Shown here: positions 33,125 to 43,800 of the stretch, piece after piece
Numbering within the stretch: the first letter of the stretch is position 1
Layout: each line of letters begins with the position of its first letter
Assembly (NCBI RefSeq): GCF_900092335.1
Contig: NZ_LT596208.1
Span: 1,743,545-1,807,544, forward strand
Source: Corynebacterium phoceense
GTDB lineage: Bacteria > Actinomycetota > Actinomycetes > Mycobacteriales > Mycobacteriaceae
Length of the DNA stretch: 64,000 nucleotides
Reading direction: 5' to 3'
Translations under genes and position numbers: made by a program
Notes under the pieces: model-generated
The model's database searches: none
What the model was told of the DNA's origin: nothing
What the model saw: the letters and a program-made list of their open reading frames with translations, nothing else

Positions 33125-35338
33125 CTACTTCAGCCCAGCCAGCCCGCGCTGGTAGAAACGATTTTTCGTCGCTTTATCCGGCCACAAAGGAAAAATCTCG
33201 AACACGTACCGCTCAGCCCATGAATTCTGATAGTTTTCATTCAGCCGAATATCTTTCGCAGACCAGCCGAGAACGTCCTCAACGGTGATTCCGAGTTTCG
33301 AATCGGCTGACATTATCGTGGTCTTTAAATATCCCTCCCATGAGCCGTCCACATGGATCACCATGCCTGACGAGTCCGCGTCAAAAGTAAGGGCCGTCGT
33401 CCGGTCATCCCACAGGATCTTGACTCCAGTCACAGAATCGGAATCAGTTTTACGCTCATAGATGAAAACTCGGGTGCGCCGGAAATGCGTCAACCGCGCC
33501 ATGTCGTTCGTGTCGTTGACCGTCGCCTGTTGAGCATTGACCGCCTTGGTGGCCGCGTCGCTTGCGGCTTTAGCGTCCTGCGCCACTTTCTCTGCCGTGG
33601 TTGCTTGACGTGATGTTTCTTTCTGCACCTCAGTCAACGTCTCCACGGCCAGGTTCGTCGCGGCGTTGGCTTTCCGGTTCTCATCCGCCGCCAAAAGCGC
33701 AGACTGAGACGCAGCGGAGTTAGCTGCGACACCCGCCGCGAGGATCTTCACTGCCTGCGCAAGCAGCTCACCCGCTTTACGCGTCTCATCAATCTGTGCC
33801 TGTAGCTTCCGGTCTGCTTCTTTTAGCTTTTCGTCCGCCTGGCCTAGAGTGACAATCGCCGCCGCATTCTCCTCCGCAGCACGATTAGCATGCCCCGCAG
33901 CCGTCGCCGCATCATCCGCCGCTTTAGCCGCTTCCGATGATGCACGCAAAGCGTCCTGCGCCGCCTGAGACGCAGACTGAGCCGCCGTCGATGCCTGAGA
34001 CGCAGCCATAGCAGCCCACCGAATCGCCTGCCCGTGCTTCTCCAGCACGTCACGGTGAGCGTCCAGAATGTCGGTATGCGTCTCCAACACTTCTTGGTGC
34101 ATAGACACAATCTGCGTCAACGCTTGTGGCAAAGAAGTGCCCTTACCATCCACATCATTAAGCAGCTTGCCTGCATCTTCCAGCGCTTTCTTAGCGGCCT
34201 GCGCGTCCGCATTCGTACCATCCAACACAGCCTGCGCGTCACCCACAATCTGCTGCGCCCGAGACGCATACTCCTGCGCCGCCGTGGCCTGCACACCAGC
34301 ATCCGCCACATGCTGCTCACCAGCCTGCGCCTGCTCCAAAGCCTTAGCCGCATAAGCCTTAGCCGTTTCAACATACTGCTTACCCAAAGCCGCTTCCTCA
34401 GCCGCCTGCTTCGCATGACCAGCCGCCAACAACCCCAAGCGCGACACCTCAGCATGAATACTTTCCACATCATCACGAAGCGGATCCATATTCGCGTAAA
34501 TCTGCTCAGCCTGCGTAGCCATCTCGCCTGCTTGCTGCGCCATAGCCGCCGCAGACTCCGCATGCTGCCTACCCTCAGCAACATAAGCCTTGACGTTCTC
34601 GAGATAGACACCCGAATCCGCGATAGAACTACGCACATCCGCGAGCTGGTCATCCACGTATGCGCGGGTGTCACCGGCGGCTTCCAGAGCGGAGTCGGCA
34701 GTGCTTTTTGCAGACTCCGCCGACTCCACCGCTTTCGAAACCTGGGACTTAAGCCCAGCCAAATCACGGCGGTCCTCCACCAAAGCACGACGAATAGTCT
34801 CATTCTCGGCCAGCCGCGCATCCTCATCAGACACCAGCTGGCCACCCACATGGACCCGAAAGTCCACCACGGAATGGTCCGACACCACCGGCTCGATACG
34901 AGTCACCGGCAGCTGAACAACCCGCCCCCAAATATCAACATTGGCCGTGTCCCCCACCTGGAAGTCCACAAACGGTACCCACGGTCCGAGGCCCGCCAGC
35001 GTGATGTCAGACTCGAGGAAAAAGTCGCCGCTGACCCGCTGTTCAGCCTCACGCAGCACCTGGTCCACGTTAGAATCTGGCACCCAACTTGGGTCCGACT
35101 CATTAGCCGCGGTGACTGACACGTCGGCGCGGACGAAGCGGCGCATCATGCCACCTACTCGTTCCCCTGTCAGTCCGGCTACGTAGCCGAGCTCATTACC
35201 CGGCGCCGCGAAGCTATGAATGTCCTCCAGGTCGATGCCCTCCGGCACCTGCAGCTCATACTTACCGAAAGCAGTAGAAGCCACGGAGCGCAACACCGTC
35301 ACATTCGCCGCATCAGCCACGAAATACGGGGTAGTCAC
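33125..35338 (-). CDS. Long coiled-coil tail protein
   Basis: A 737-residue structural protein. Residues 1-180 form a globular domain resembling the back half of actinophage Gp37-like baseplate proteins (YELQVPEGIDLEDIHSFAAP). About 180-600 is an Ala/Gln/Lys/Glu-rich coiled coil with many degenerate 11- to 14-residue repeats (SAAMAQQAGEMATQAEQIYA). The last 120 residues (HFRRTRVFIYERKTDSDSVT ...) are a compact beta domain. It resembles a fibre with a long rod. It starts 3 bases after the upstream tail gene, so it is translationally coupled. Confidence 0.75.
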   Translation of the reverse strand: MTTPYFVADAANVTVLRSVASTAFGKYELQVPEGIDLEDIHSFAAPGNELGYVAGLTGERVGGMMRRFVRADVSVTAANESDPSWVPDSNVDQVLREAEQRVSGDFFLESDITLAGLGPWVPFVDFQVGDTANVDIWGRVVQLPVTRIEPVVSDHSVVDFRVHVGGQLVSDEDARLAENETIRRALVEDRRDLAGLKSQVSKAVESAESAKSTADSALEAAGDTRAYVDDQLADVRSSIADSGVYLENVKAYVAEGRQHAESAAAMAQQAGEMATQAEQIYANMDPLRDDVESIHAEVSRLGLLAAGHAKQAAEEAALGKQYVETAKAYAAKALEQAQAGEQHVADAGVQATAAQEYASRAQQIVGDAQAVLDGTNADAQAAKKALEDAGKLLNDVDGKGTSLPQALTQIVSMHQEVLETHTDILDAHRDVLEKHGQAIRWAAMAASQASTAAQSASQAAQDALRASSEAAKAADDAATAAGHANRAAEENAAAIVTLGQADEKLKEADRKLQAQIDETRKAGELLAQAVKILAAGVAANSAASQSALLAADENRKANAATNLAVETLTEVQKETSRQATTAEKVAQDAKAASDAATKAVNAQQATVNDTNDMARLTHFRRTRVFIYERKTDSDSVTGVKILWDDRTTALTFDADSSGMVIHVDGSWEGYLKTTIMSADSKLGITVEDVLGWSAKDIRLNENYQNSWAERYVFEIFPLWPDKATKNRFYQRGLAGLK

Positions 35339-35341
35339 TAG

Positions 35342-36310
35342 CTACACCTCCTTTACGGTGAGCACAATCATGGCGTGCGGGAACTCCCGCTCCCCGACTG
35401 TGCGGTGAGATTCGCCCTTCGATGGGCTGATATCTACCTCGGCGGGTTTCATCGTCGACCTAGCTTGAGACCAGCACCGCACCGGCCTATCCCCCGGCCA
35501 CCAGATATAAGCACCCAAAATCACGCCGGCGTTCTTCGCCTGCGCGAGCACCGTCTCCCACAAGAACCCATCACGGGCTTCCAGTGAAATCTCCGGCGTC
35601 GTGTCCTTCTCGGGGACCTCAACTACGTGGTAGGGGTCATCGACCCAGCGTGTCCCGTCGGGGTCGGACTGTGTCATCATCGCCGCATCCAAAGACTCTT
35701 GCGCTAGGCGCCGAATCACGAAACCAGCCTGGCCGTGCTTCCAGGTGAATGTGGTGCGGGTGGCGAGCTCCACGCGGGCCATATGGTGCGGCCTGTCGTA
35801 CGGAATCTTCGATTCATCCGTGGTCTTCTCGTACGGTGTGGCTGCCCACCACGCGGCAGGCCACGACACCGCAGGAATCGTATTCCACACATCCATCGCA
35901 TTAAGTGCATGCAGCGTGATGATGTTGGGTAGCCCATCGTTTTCAGGGTCATCCGCATCCGCATGCGTGATAGCCCCACCGCGGCGCTCCACCTGACCGT
36001 CCTTACCGGGGAATGCGACGAGGAGCATGTACTCTCCCGGCGCTACCGGCAGCTGCCCGGACGGGTCGAACTTATCGAGGGCGTCAAGGATGAAGGTTTC
36101 CGCCAGGCGGTTCGGTTGGCCTTCGGGGGTGAGTGCTGGGAATGAGATTTCTAGGTCGGGGGATTCCATCCACTGCTCCGGGGTGTCCGAGGACAGCGGG
36201 GCTGGAAGGGTGAATATTGGTACTCCGTCACCGTTTCCGATTCCGTACCAGCGCCCCTGGGTGGCTACCACGTAGTCGACGGTCTTTTTCCACGATGCCC
36301 AATCAGTCAT
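35342..36310 (-). CDS. Minor tail/baseplate protein (Gp37-like)
   Basis: A 322-residue protein encoded right after the distal tail gene, in the place where actinophages carry the ReqiPepy6 Gp37-like tail protein. Features include LEISFPALTPEGQPNRLAET, PHHMARVELATRTTFTWKHG and the Trp-rich AYIWWPGDRPVRCWS. I recognise the position and general type rather than catalytic motifs. It probably forms the hub below the tail tube, and the next gene (coiled-coil rod) would attach to it. Confidence 0.62.
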   Translation of the reverse strand: MTDWASWKKTVDYVVATQGRWYGIGNGDGVPIFTLPAPLSSDTPEQWMESPDLEISFPALTPEGQPNRLAETFILDALDKFDPSGQLPVAPGEYMLLVAFPGKDGQVERRGGAITHADADDPENDGLPNIITLHALNAMDVWNTIPAVSWPAAWWAATPYEKTTDESKIPYDRPHHMARVELATRTTFTWKHGQAGFVIRRLAQESLDAAMMTQSDPDGTRWVDDPYHVVEVPEKDTTPEISLEARDGFLWETVLAQAKNAGVILGAYIWWPGDRPVRCWSQARSTMKPAEVDISPSKGESHRTVGEREFPHAMIVLTVKEV

Positions 36311-36377
36311 CCGCTAGCCCCTCCATTAAATTTTCATATTTGAAACTGGGCGAGGTGGGCCAGCCTCGCAAAAATTT

Positions 36378-37103
36378 TTAGGCCCAGGGGTCAACCACTA
36401 GTAGCGTCCACTCAAGGGACGCCCCGGCGGGCAGAACCCATGTCCCCGACTTTCCTGGGGGTACCGACTCGGGGAATGCGCCAGGCAGGCGCAAGCGACG
36501 TGGGTCAGTGTCAACCACCGTCGCCGTCGTCGACTTCGGGAGTGTGAATCTTGCGCCGGATGGTGTGGTGACTACTCCCCCGGCGCCCAGATTCCGAATT
36601 TTGGGGTATATAGGAACATCCCCGACATTCGTCACTGTGACGCTTCCGGTTCCCGTCTTCAACGCCGAGCGAAACATCCCACCCGAATTGAAAACCGGAA
36701 CCGTCACCACCGCCGACGTTCGCCGACTCATGTCCACCGGCACGCCACCCAGATGACGGTCCAGTACCAAGTCCACGAAGTACGGCCCGCCGGGCCGGTC
36801 GGCCTCCACCTGCATCACGCACGGCTTCGACCGCGACCAGCCCTGGCGGAACTCGCGGTACAGGGCCTCCATCTTCTCCCCCGTGTCCGCATTCAGCATG
36901 AACGGGAGTTCTGTCTGGATAGCCCCGTACCGGGCTTGACCGGCAACCACGCCGGGCGCTCCCGGCACGGCCACATCAGTACGGCTCTCCTCGGCGACGA
37001 GACCAACGAGAGCCTCCTCGGGGCACACCACAGGACTCGACTGCTGCGTGCCCGTAAGCAGGTATTTCTTGCCGATGACACTGGTCAGAGTGACTTTCAG
37101 CAC
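36378..37103 (-). CDS. Distal tail protein (Dit-like)
   Basis: A 241-residue protein starting at GTG 37103, overlapping the tape-measure stop (TAGTG), with AAGGAG upstream. The location immediately after the tape measure, the size and the two-domain beta pattern (YGAIQTELPFMLNADTGEKM; PIYPKIRNLGAGGVVTTPSG) fit the siphoviral distal tail protein that links tube and baseplate. Confidence 0.72.
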   Translation of the reverse strand: MLKVTLTSVIGKKYLLTGTQQSSPVVCPEEALVGLVAEESRTDVAVPGAPGVVAGQARYGAIQTELPFMLNADTGEKMEALYREFRQGWSRSKPCVMQVEADRPGGPYFVDLVLDRHLGGVPVDMSRRTSAVVTVPVFNSGGMFRSALKTGTGSVTVTNVGDVPIYPKIRNLGAGGVVTTPSGARFTLPKSTTATVVDTDPRRLRLPGAFPESVPPGKSGTWVLPAGASLEWTLLVVDPWA

Positions 37104-40100
37104 TAGATACGCTCCTTCCTACGAGCAGCCGCAACCTTCGTCGACGACTTATCCCACTTGTAGGTCACATTCGACCCGGCAGTGATTTCACGCAGCAGAG
37201 CATCCACCTCGTCCGCGGTGTACGTACGATTGCCCTCCATATGGATCGTCACCTCCTTGGTGACCTGGTCACGCACGCCTGGGGTGGCGTACTTAGAATC
37301 CAGCTTCCAGTCCACGCCCGCGGACTGAGCCGCCGCATGATTCGCCCTAGCCGCAGCCAGGTACTCGCCGCGCAGCTTCTCATTACCGTCCGCGAACGCG
37401 GCCGAGGCCTGCTCCAAGGACTGAATCGTGTAATCCAGCCCCTTGAGCGTGCGCTCCAGCGGGGAGGTCTTCTCATACAGACCAATCTCCGCAGTGAAAT
37501 CCTCCACCTGGCGAGCCAGGTCTGCCTGCTGGTCACGCGCCTCCTGCACCGGCTTCAACGCCTCGTTGACACGCAACGCGGTCTCCGCCTGCGCGAGCTC
37601 CGGCATCTGGGCGCGCAGCACCGCCATGGCGTCACCCCCACGGAACGCTGCTCTGCCCATGAGCTTGAGCGTGCGGTCAAGGCTCCCACGGTCAATCTTG
37701 ACCCCAGTCTCCGCAAGCACCGCATCCAAAGCCCGCTGCAGCGACTCATACTGCGCCTGCTGGCCACGGTACTCATTCGCATAAGAACCATTAGCCCCAA
37801 GGCCAACTCCCCAACGTCCGAGGACGTTTTTGTCCATGGCCTGCTTGACTTCCGCCATCTCAGCCATGAGCTTCGCCACCTGAGCGGTACCGGTGGCCTC
37901 TACGAGGTCCACACCGGCCACCTTAGCGGACATACGAATCAAACGCTCCTGCGCCACCAACAGGTCCTGCTGGTTCCGCACGTTCTGGCGCTGCGCCTCA
38001 GCCAAGGCGGCCTCGGCCTTTATCTGCTCAAGACGAGCAGTGACCTCACCCTTAAGCGCCTCAGCACGCGCCTTCTCATACGTAAACAGCGCGGAGATAG
38101 CCGAATCTGACCACTCCTTGAGCACGCCCTGGGCCTCCAGGGCCTGATAGGCCATGTAAGAATCCCAGTCCTCATGCAAGCCCAGCAGCTTCAGCTGCGC
38201 CGCAACCGCCCCACGACGAATCTCTTCATCCAAGGCTAGGCGCGCCTCAGCTACCCGCAAAGCCCCGTCGGCTTCGGCTATATAGCGGTCATGCTGCGCC
38301 AACATGAGGTTGTACTCCGCCTCCCGCTGAGCGTTAGCACCACGAATCAGCGCCTGCTGCAAGGAGGTCACCCTACCCTGCAGTTCGACGACAAGATTCG
38401 CATAGTCAGCGATGACTGCCCACCCGTCAGCAAGCGCCTTCAGCGCCTCCAGCCGGGCCTTGCGAATCCGATTCACCAGCTCCACAATCGCTTCGACGAT
38501 GGACTTGATGATGCTGATACCGACCTTGAGCATGTCCATAGCCATGCCCAGGGTCAGGCCTGTCGGGCCTGCCAGCCCCGCGAGGCTAGCGAGCTTGCCG
38601 ACCACCATGCCCAGTCCAGCATTAACCGCCTGAGCCGGAGCACCCATACCAATCAGCTTCGAGGCCAACCCCTCAGCCTGAGGAATCAGCCCCTCAATCT
38701 GACGCTGCGAGAGCAATACAACGTTGTCGAGGTCCTCGGCCTGCTTCTTGCGTGCCGCAACGAGGTCACCCTCCGCCTTGGTCACAGCCTCGTTAGCCTT
38801 CTCGATTTCCTCGGCGCGCTTCGCCTCATCCTCCTCCTGCTTAATCCCCAAATCCTCACGGACACGGGACAGCTTCTCCTCAGCCTTGGCAACCTTATCG
38901 TTTGCCTTCTCCGAGGACGCGGTGGACTTCTCACGAGCGCGGCTGAGCTTCTCCTCGGCCTTGGCGACCTTCTCAGCGTCACCGCTCTCACGGGCCTTCG
39001 CCAGTGCATCTTCGGCATCAGCGACCCGGTCAGCAGCGGTGGCTGAGCTGCTGGTGGACTCACCTGCCTCTGCCTGGGCCTCAGCCAGAGCTTTCTCCGC
39101 ATCGGCGAGCTTGCGCTTGTCCTTGACAGACAGCTCTACCTCGCCAGTCTCCAGCTCGTGCAGCTTCTTCTTCGCGTCCGCGAGGGCCTGTTCCTTCTCA
39201 GCCAGTGCCTCCGTATGACCGACGGCACGAGCTCGGGAATCCCATAGGGCTTTCTCCCCATCAAGAATGACACGAATCTGCTCTGAGCCGGGCAGGTCCA
39301 GACCGAGGTCGAGGACACGCCGCACAGTCTGACGAGCATTAATACCCTCCGTCGAGTTGTAGTCTCCTGTCTTCGCCATCCACGCCTGTGCATTGTCGGC
39401 GAACTTGGCGACGGCTTCGGCCTGGTCCTGCAGGGCGGGGACGAGGCGCCCGAGCTCGCGGGCTACATCGCCCATGGACGCACCGGAGCGGATCATCTGG
39501 GTGATTATCGTCCACTGGTCGTGGTTGAGCACCGGTTCCGGCTTGCCGCTCATGTTGAACGCGGCCTTACCGTGCTCCAGCCAGCCACCCTGGTCGTACA
39601 GCTTCATCAGGTCGACGATGCCGCCCAGGGCGTAGCCACCTGCACGGTCATACGCCGCAGGCAGCGAACCGTAGGTCGCCACCGCGTAGTTCATCGACGC
39701 ACGCAGGTTCGCCTCAGGGTCCCAAATATTGTCATACCCAGGGTCCTTATGCGCCTGGAACGTTGGGTCAATAACCTGCATCAAACCCTTCGACGGGGTG
39801 CCACGCTGCGCGTTGATATCCCAGTCGTTGATAGCCCGAGCGTTACCGCCGGACTCCTGATTCATACGACGCAGCACGCTATTGGCGAGGGACAGCGGGA
39901 AGCCTTTGTCCTTAAGGACGGCTTCGACCATGGGGCGCCACTGCTCCACACCAGCGCCCGGGTCGCCCTGGAATGCGGCCTCTTCCTTCGCGGCTTTACC
40001 AGACACGAATTCCCAGGCTGCATCAATGAGCTTTTTCGCCATCGCCCCAGGCAGCTTGCCCCACTCGCCAAACTTCTCGGCGCCGGGGAATTCACCAATC

Positions 40101-43100
40101 TTGGAGACGATACCGTCCCACAGGCGCTTAACCATATTGATGGGGTTCCACCCGCCGCCACCTTCGCCGGCAACGTCGTCCAGGACGATGTCATCACCGT
40201 CGAAACGCAGAGGCGAGTTAGTACCCCAGTGCACGTGGTTACCGTGCTGAGAGTTAGTACCCGGCCCGTAATCAAAAGGCGCGCCGTTCAGCAAGTTCTG
40301 CCACCCGTCCAGCGGGTGGTGAATCAACTGGGTGGTGTTCGGGAAATTCTTATGAATCGCCCTCGCCAGCGCTTTCGACGCCGGGGTCGGCATCTGAGTC
40401 GCGTACTGGCCATCAGCCGCCTGCCAGTCCGTCGCCGCAGCACGTGAGAAGTCGTGCATCGAGCCGGGCTCGCTACGTGACGCCGAGGTCAGCGTAAACA
40501 TCCCCGGGAAGAACCTCGAGACGAATTTCGCGTGTGACTGCTGAATCGCAGACAAAGCACCGGCCAGGTTGGTGAAACCGCCCTTGGCGAAGTTGCCGAG
40601 GTCGATGATTCCGCCATTCGCGAAGTGGGAGTGCTTCAGGCGCTCACGGACAGCGGACACCCCGCCCTTGCGAGCAGCAGCATTAACGTTGTCCAGCCAG
40701 TCCTTGCCCAGGGCGCGGGTGGCCTCCGGGCGCAGGATACCTTCGCCGCCAGACAGGCCGATACGCATACCGGTGCGCGGCTCGATGAAGGTGTACGGGT
40801 CGCGGCCCGGGGTGTAGCCAGGTAGGATGCCGCCGGTGGCGAACTTAATCTCCTGCAGCTTATCCAGACCGACGAGGCCAGCAACAGCGTTCCACGCCTT
40901 ACGGATACCGTTGTTGTAGACCACATCCACAACGAACTGCACCGGGGCTTTAGTCTTTTCCTTGATGCCATCCCAAATACGGCCAATGGCATCCACAGTG
41001 GTACGGAACCAGCTCTGCATGGTATCCAGCGCCCCCTTGAAGGGCTGGAACACGTACTGGTTGACGAATTGCCAACCAGCCTGCAGCAAGTTTTGGAATC
41101 CTTGCCAGATAGCCAGCATGTCGTCCACACGAGCACGGAACCAGTCGGCCACAACCTGCAGGCCAAAGCGCAGCGGCGCAAGGACATAGCTGTCGATGAA
41201 CTGCCAGCCTGTCTGCATCAGCCCCTGGAACCACTGCCACGCGGCGACCATGTCATCCACGCGGGCCTGGAACCACTCCGCCAGGGCGGACAAACCGTCC
41301 ATGAACGGGGTGAAGATATTGTCTCGAAGCCATCCCCACACCACACCCATGAGGTCTGCGAACTGCTGCCACTTCTCGCCCATCCACCCAAAGACAGATT
41401 CCATAATCGGCCACAGGGTGTTTTGCGCGAAGTCAGCAATCGCCTCCCATACCGGCTTAATGACGGTCTCCCACGCGGCCTGGATACCCGCTGATAGAAC
41501 GTTCCAGGCAATGAGGAAGGGAGCGAGCACCAGCGTGCCAATCACACCGACAGTGGCCTTTGCTACCTGCAGAATGGCGTTGAATACCGGCTGGATGACG
41601 TTCTCCCATACCCAGGAAATCCCCTCAGACAGCAGGTTCCATGCGCCCATGAAAACCCCACCGATGAAACCGGCAACAGCTTGCAGTGCGGGGATAACAC
41701 CGGAGAGGAATCCGCCAACCAGATTGCCGATAATGTCTATCAGCGGCACCAGGGCATTGTCTATGAGCCACTGCACAGCGGTCAGCAGTACATTAAACAG
41801 CTTCGCTGCGTACTCGATGACCTTTACCGCGGCCATGATGGAGCCGACGATGACGCCGCCGATAATGGCGCCGAGCACTTTCAAGGTGGGTACGAGGAGT
41901 GGGCCGATAAGGTCCCACAATCCCTTCAGCACGTTGAGGAGTGCGCCGCCGACGGACTTGCCAAGGCTGACGAGTATTTCCACCAGCTTGCCAGCGGACT
42001 CGCGCAAAGCCGCGAAGGATTCGGCTAGGGAGCCGGTGATGAAGTCCTTCAGCCACACAAGGCCCTTAAACAGGCTCGAGTCAGTGTCCATGCCGAACAT
42101 GTTCTCCAGCAGGCCCTTGAAGTCGCCGGTGGACAGGTAGCCCCACAGTTCACTGAGAGTGTCTTTCAGCCACTCGATGCCCTTGGTGACCTTTTCCACG
42201 GCCTTGTCCCACGCGTCGGACAGGAAGGTGGTAAAAGTCTCCCAAATCTCCCGACCTGTTTCGGTCTTCGTAAAGAACGCCCACAGGGCTACCCCCAACG
42301 CAGCTACTGCAGCAATCACCGCGACCACCGGGGCAATCGCAGCAATAGTGGACGCAGCCAGCCCCATCATCGAGGTGTTCGCTGCCGTTGCCGCCGCAGA
42401 CCAAGCCGTCAGCACTGGCGCAATCATCGCAGCGCCCACAATCGCAGCCGACAACGTCCCCACAGCACCAGCAACCGCAATAAAAATCGCCGGATGCTCA
42501 CCAATGACCTGCGCCACAGACGCAGCCTTATCAGCCAGCTCAGACATGATAGGCAGCAGTGCAGTACCGATAGCTTCCTTCGCATCGTTGTACTTCGCGG
42601 TCGCCACCTGCTGCTTATGCGCAGCGGTATCAGTCTCACGGGCGAACTGCCCCTGGGCGCTAGCTGTCTGCTCGGTCAGCAGCTTCAGCAGGGTCTGTGC
42701 CTTCGCTTGCTTCTCAGCCTCACCAGACAGATTATCCAGACCGTCAGCGGCCATACGCGCCTCAATGTCAGCCTGCTTAATCGAGACACCGTACTTCTCG
42801 ATGGGGTCAGTCTCACCGCGCAGCAGCGAGGTCACCGACTCCACTGCCTCCTTGGTGGTACCGCCGAAGGTTGCGGCCAGGTCAGCGGCCACGCCTACGA
42901 GGTTCTGGGACTTGTCCGCGACCTCGTCCATGGGCATGCCCATGTTTTTGAGCATTGCGCCCATATTGGCGGACAGCTCACGGTACTCACGACCGGAGAC
43001 ACCGACCTCGGTCGCGGCCTGCTTCGACTTGTCGATGATGCCCTGGGCATGGTCAGCGAAGATGGATTCGACTGCGCCGTAGGACTGCTCAGCCTCAGCC

Positions 43101-43771
43101 GCGTAGGCCATCGACTCCTTCGCGATGAGACCGATACCGCCAAGGGCGGCGGTGGCGTGAATCTTGTACTTCTCCGCGAACTCGCCGAACTTCGCCGCAC
43201 CATTCTTAGCCGAATCGGCCATGGACTGGATCTTGTCCTTCGCCCCGCCGAAAGCCCCGCCGGACTTCTCTAGCTCACGGTTCAGCTCGGACTGAGAGTC
43301 CTGCAGCTTCGCCAAGGTGTTGTTGAGGTCTTCGAGCTGGTTCTTGTGTTTCTCCTCAGCCACACGAACATCAATCTCGGCCTGCTCGAGCTTCTCTGTC
43401 TCCCCAATGACCGAGGCCTTCGCCGCCTTTACCTTCGCCAGCTCAGCAGTGCCCTTACCGCCTTTTTCGAGGGCTTTCTGGTACTTCTCCTCAGCATCTT
43501 GCAGGCGCAGGGTGACAGCCTCCAGCTTCTCCTGCTGTGCGGCACGCTTGCCGACGGATACCTCGTAGGCATGGTCCAAGTCCTTCAGCTTCGAAGAGGA
43601 GGCCTTCACCTGGCGCTCGATGTTCTCGACCGCGCTCTCGAGGCCCTTAGTCATGGCTTCGCCGGCACGCTTACCCGACTCCTGAGCAGGCTTCTCTAGG
43701 CGCTGCGAAAACTCCTTGCTCATCCCCTTGAACGTGGGAACGACGGGAACCGACACGAAACCAGCAGACAT
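37103..43771 (-). CDS. Tape measure protein with M15-like and SLT domains
   Basis: A 2222-residue tail-length ruler. The N terminus is coiled coil (15-170), followed by the tape-measure core (about 210-350; SIFADHAQGIIDKSKQAATE, ELSANMGAMLKNMG). Hydrophobic helices lie near 430-490, and Trp-rich repeats of about 60 residues (WFRARVDDMLAIWQGFQNLL) around 810-940. At about 1080-1195 is a peptidase-M15-like domain (SRAAATDWQAADGQ, GTNSQHGNHVHWGTNSP) and at about 1270-1385 an SLT lytic transglycosylase (RMNQESGGNARAINDWD, GLMQVIDPTFQAHK). A long coiled coil follows. Both wall-active domains would help DNA pass the thick envelope. The ATG at 43771 has AGGAGG. Confidence 0.9.
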   Translation of the reverse strand: MSAGFVSVPVVPTFKGMSKEFSQRLEKPAQESGKRAGEAMTKGLESAVENIERQVKASSSKLKDLDHAYEVSVGKRAAQQEKLEAVTLRLQDAEEKYQKALEKGGKGTAELAKVKAAKASVIGETEKLEQAEIDVRVAEEKHKNQLEDLNNTLAKLQDSQSELNRELEKSGGAFGGAKDKIQSMADSAKNGAAKFGEFAEKYKIHATAALGGIGLIAKESMAYAAEAEQSYGAVESIFADHAQGIIDKSKQAATEVGVSGREYRELSANMGAMLKNMGMPMDEVADKSQNLVGVAADLAATFGGTTKEAVESVTSLLRGETDPIEKYGVSIKQADIEARMAADGLDNLSGEAEKQAKAQTLLKLLTEQTASAQGQFARETDTAAHKQQVATAKYNDAKEAIGTALLPIMSELADKAASVAQVIGEHPAIFIAVAGAVGTLSAAIVGAAMIAPVLTAWSAAATAANTSMMGLAASTIAAIAPVVAVIAAVAALGVALWAFFTKTETGREIWETFTTFLSDAWDKAVEKVTKGIEWLKDTLSELWGYLSTGDFKGLLENMFGMDTDSSLFKGLVWLKDFITGSLAESFAALRESAGKLVEILVSLGKSVGGALLNVLKGLWDLIGPLLVPTLKVLGAIIGGVIVGSIMAAVKVIEYAAKLFNVLLTAVQWLIDNALVPLIDIIGNLVGGFLSGVIPALQAVAGFIGGVFMGAWNLLSEGISWVWENVIQPVFNAILQVAKATVGVIGTLVLAPFLIAWNVLSAGIQAAWETVIKPVWEAIADFAQNTLWPIMESVFGWMGEKWQQFADLMGVVWGWLRDNIFTPFMDGLSALAEWFQARVDDMVAAWQWFQGLMQTGWQFIDSYVLAPLRFGLQVVADWFRARVDDMLAIWQGFQNLLQAGWQFVNQYVFQPFKGALDTMQSWFRTTVDAIGRIWDGIKEKTKAPVQFVVDVVYNNGIRKAWNAVAGLVGLDKLQEIKFATGGILPGYTPGRDPYTFIEPRTGMRIGLSGGEGILRPEATRALGKDWLDNVNAAARKGGVSAVRERLKHSHFANGGIIDLGNFAKGGFTNLAGALSAIQQSHAKFVSRFFPGMFTLTSASRSEPGSMHDFSRAAATDWQAADGQYATQMPTPASKALARAIHKNFPNTTQLIHHPLDGWQNLLNGAPFDYGPGTNSQHGNHVHWGTNSPLRFDGDDIVLDDVAGEGGGGWNPINMVKRLWDGIVSKIGEFPGAEKFGEWGKLPGAMAKKLIDAAWEFVSGKAAKEEAAFQGDPGAGVEQWRPMVEAVLKDKGFPLSLANSVLRRMNQESGGNARAINDWDINAQRGTPSKGLMQVIDPTFQAHKDPGYDNIWDPEANLRASMNYAVATYGSLPAAYDRAGGYALGGIVDLMKLYDQGGWLEHGKAAFNMSGKPEPVLNHDQWTIITQMIRSGASMGDVARELGRLVPALQDQAEAVAKFADNAQAWMAKTGDYNSTEGINARQTVRRVLDLGLDLPGSEQIRVILDGEKALWDSRARAVGHTEALAEKEQALADAKKKLHELETGEVELSVKDKRKLADAEKALAEAQAEAGESTSSSATAADRVADAEDALAKARESGDAEKVAKAEEKLSRAREKSTASSEKANDKVAKAEEKLSRVREDLGIKQEEDEAKRAEEIEKANEAVTKAEGDLVAARKKQAEDLDNVVLLSQRQIEGLIPQAEGLASKLIGMGAPAQAVNAGLGMVVGKLASLAGLAGPTGLTLGMAMDMLKVGISIIKSIVEAIVELVNRIRKARLEALKALADGWAVIADYANLVVELQGRVTSLQQALIRGANAQREAEYNLMLAQHDRYIAEADGALRVAEARLALDEEIRRGAVAAQLKLLGLHEDWDSYMAYQALEAQGVLKEWSDSAISALFTYEKARAEALKGEVTARLEQIKAEAALAEAQRQNVRNQQDLLVAQERLIRMSAKVAGVDLVEATGTAQVAKLMAEMAEVKQAMDKNVLGRWGVGLGANGSYANEYRGQQAQYESLQRALDAVLAETGVKIDRGSLDRTLKLMGRAAFRGGDAMAVLRAQMPELAQAETALRVNEALKPVQEARDQQADLARQVEDFTAEIGLYEKTSPLERTLKGLDYTIQSLEQASAAFADGNEKLRGEYLAAARANHAAAQSAGVDWKLDSKYATPGVRDQVTKEVTIHMEGNRTYTADEVDALLREITAGSNVTYKWDKSSTKVAAARRKERI

Positions 43772-43800
43772 TAAAGCCTCCTCAAAAACTAAAACCGCCC

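Noticed and set aside
34034-35119. Plus-strand open frame of 361 codons opposite the coiled-coil tail protein
   Set aside because: It arises from the biased Ala/Gln codon usage of the repeated coiled coil on the other strand; composition is Leu/Arg/His-rich and has no RBS.
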